Shown in pieces: positions 5,176 to 5,834 of a stretch of DNA of 5,834 nt. The notes below the pieces were generated by a model. It did no database searches. It saw only the letters and a list, made by a program, of their open reading frames with translations, and was not told the DNA's origin. The stretch's first letter is position 1, and each line of letters opens with the position of its first letter. Origin of the DNA: Helicobacteraceae bacterium (GTDB lineage Bacteria > Campylobacterota > Campylobacteria > Campylobacterales > Sulfurimonadaceae); NCBI GenBank assembly GCA_030613795.1, contig JAUWLG010000096.1, forward strand, positions 1 to 5,834. Reading direction: 5' to 3'. The position numbers were made by a program, and so were the translations under genes.

Positions 5176-5834
5176 TAATCCTTTTTACGACCTGCTCTTT
5201 TTTTAGACTTAGCCTCTACCTTCTCTTTCTCTTTAGCAGCCTCTTTGATCTGCAGTTCTCTAGCTTGTGCCTGTACTTTCTGTAACTTCTCTGCATCACG
5301 TTCGGCATCCAAAAACTCTCGTAGGTGGACATACTCACTACGCTCTAAGAAACGTGTCTTTCCTGTAGGCAGGTTGTTAAGTTCAATCCCACCAAAACTA
5401 AGACGTTTCAAGTCAACCACTTCCGCGTCAAAGTGTGCAAAAAAGCGACGGACTTCACGGTTACGACCTTCACCGATTGCGATCTTCAAACTAGAGTAAT
5501 CACCCTTGTTTTTAATGATCTTGTAGGCAAAAAATGGTGCAAAGTGCATTGATGTTACACTGCTGAGTTCATGTCCGCCTGCAGAAGCATCATCAAGATC
5601 AAGGCCTTGCCGCATCCCCATCTCCATCGCTTCAGTGATAGGCCCTTTGATCTTGACCTTATAGACACGCTCAAGACTAGAGGTCATTAACAAGTTAGCA
5701 ACACGAGAAGCATCTGTTAAAAGAAGGAGCCCTTCTGTTGCATAGTCAAGACGTCCAACCGGAATAAAGTGTTTGTACTTATTATCGAGCGAATCGTAGA
5801 TAATACGACGACCGCGCGGATCACTTTTCGTGAC
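5175..5834 (-). CDS. rluB: RsuA/RluB-family rRNA pseudouridine synthase, 5'-truncated by window edge
   Basis: The frame is open to the window end, giving 219 residues. The TTG at 5691-5693 is internal, because the upstream codons encode clear family sequence. The catalytic motif VGRLDYATEGLLLLT (about partial residues 26-40) contains the active-site Asp30 in GRLD. It is followed by the LERVYKVKIKGP strand and the C-terminal motif GEGRNREVRRFF, then LKRLSFGGIELNNLPTGKTRFL. The N-terminal S4 RNA-binding domain should lie just outside the window. The enzyme isomerises a specific uridine in rRNA. RluB (23S) fits better than RsuA (16S) because of its extended charged C-terminus, but the target site cannot be proved here. 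The last 45 or so residues form a Lys/Glu/Ala-rich, probably helical tail ending in AGRKKD, which may contact RNA. Its stop codon overlaps the rarA start (TAATG). Confidence 0.88.
   Translation of the reverse strand, partial: VTKSDPRGRRIIYDSLDNKYKHFIPVGRLDYATEGLLLLTDASRVANLLMTSSLERVYKVKIKGPITEAMEMGMRQGLDLDDASAGGHELSSVTSMHFAPFFAYKIIKNKGDYSSLKIAIGEGRNREVRRFFAHFDAEVVDLKRLSFGGIELNNLPTGKTRFLERSEYVHLREFLDAERDAEKLQKVQAQARELQIKEAAKEKEKVEAKSKKRAGRKKD

Noticed and set aside
5691..5693. TTG as the start of the pseudouridine synthase
   Set aside because: The 47 codons upstream encode the catalytic GRLD motif and continue to the window edge, so this is an internal leucine codon.

Overview
The window looks like chromosomal DNA of a free-living Campylobacterota bacterium (the Sulfurimonas/Sulfurovum type is my best guess). 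The basis is the moderately AT-rich codon usage, the short AT-rich spacers with extended -10 boxes and no clear -35, a periplasmic multihaem cytochrome, and the housekeeping set comM, rarA and an rluB-type gene. The taxonomic call is inference from style, not from a marker gene.

Layout. Positions 1-975 (+) hold the 3' two thirds of a comM/yifB AAA+ ATPase gene, cut by the window edge. Converging on it after a 50-bp gap is a minus-strand gene for a secreted pentahaem c-type cytochrome (1026-2135). The 296-bp spacer upstream of the cytochrome gene is not plain intergenic DNA. It contains a 130-bp element (2152-2281) with 31-bp imperfect terminal inverted repeats (28/31 matching) bounded by a TTA direct duplication, which is the anatomy of a non-autonomous MITE. 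The element sits 13-16 bp from the cytochrome start codon, and its AT-rich core carries a perfect extended -10 box pointing at that gene. It has therefore probably replaced or displaced the original promoter. The rest of the spacer (2285-2431) holds the promoter and Shine-Dalgarno of the next operon.

Positions 2432-3965 (+) form a tight three-gene operon with overlapping start/stop codons: a soluble YbjQ/UPF0145 protein, a second YbjQ-domain protein anchored by an N-terminal membrane helix, and a membrane-anchored M48 zinc metalloprotease with intact HEIGH and ESEAD motifs. The coupling suggests a membrane protease unit with two YbjQ partners. This is the least understood module in the window and its function is not established.

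Positions 3976-5834 (-) hold a translationally coupled pair (TAATG overlap) transcribed convergently to the protease operon. The first gene is a 16S/23S rRNA pseudouridine synthase of the RsuA/RluB family, whose 5' end lies outside the window. The second is rarA, the replication-fork AAA+ ATPase. No RNA genes, CRISPR arrays or full insertion sequences were seen.
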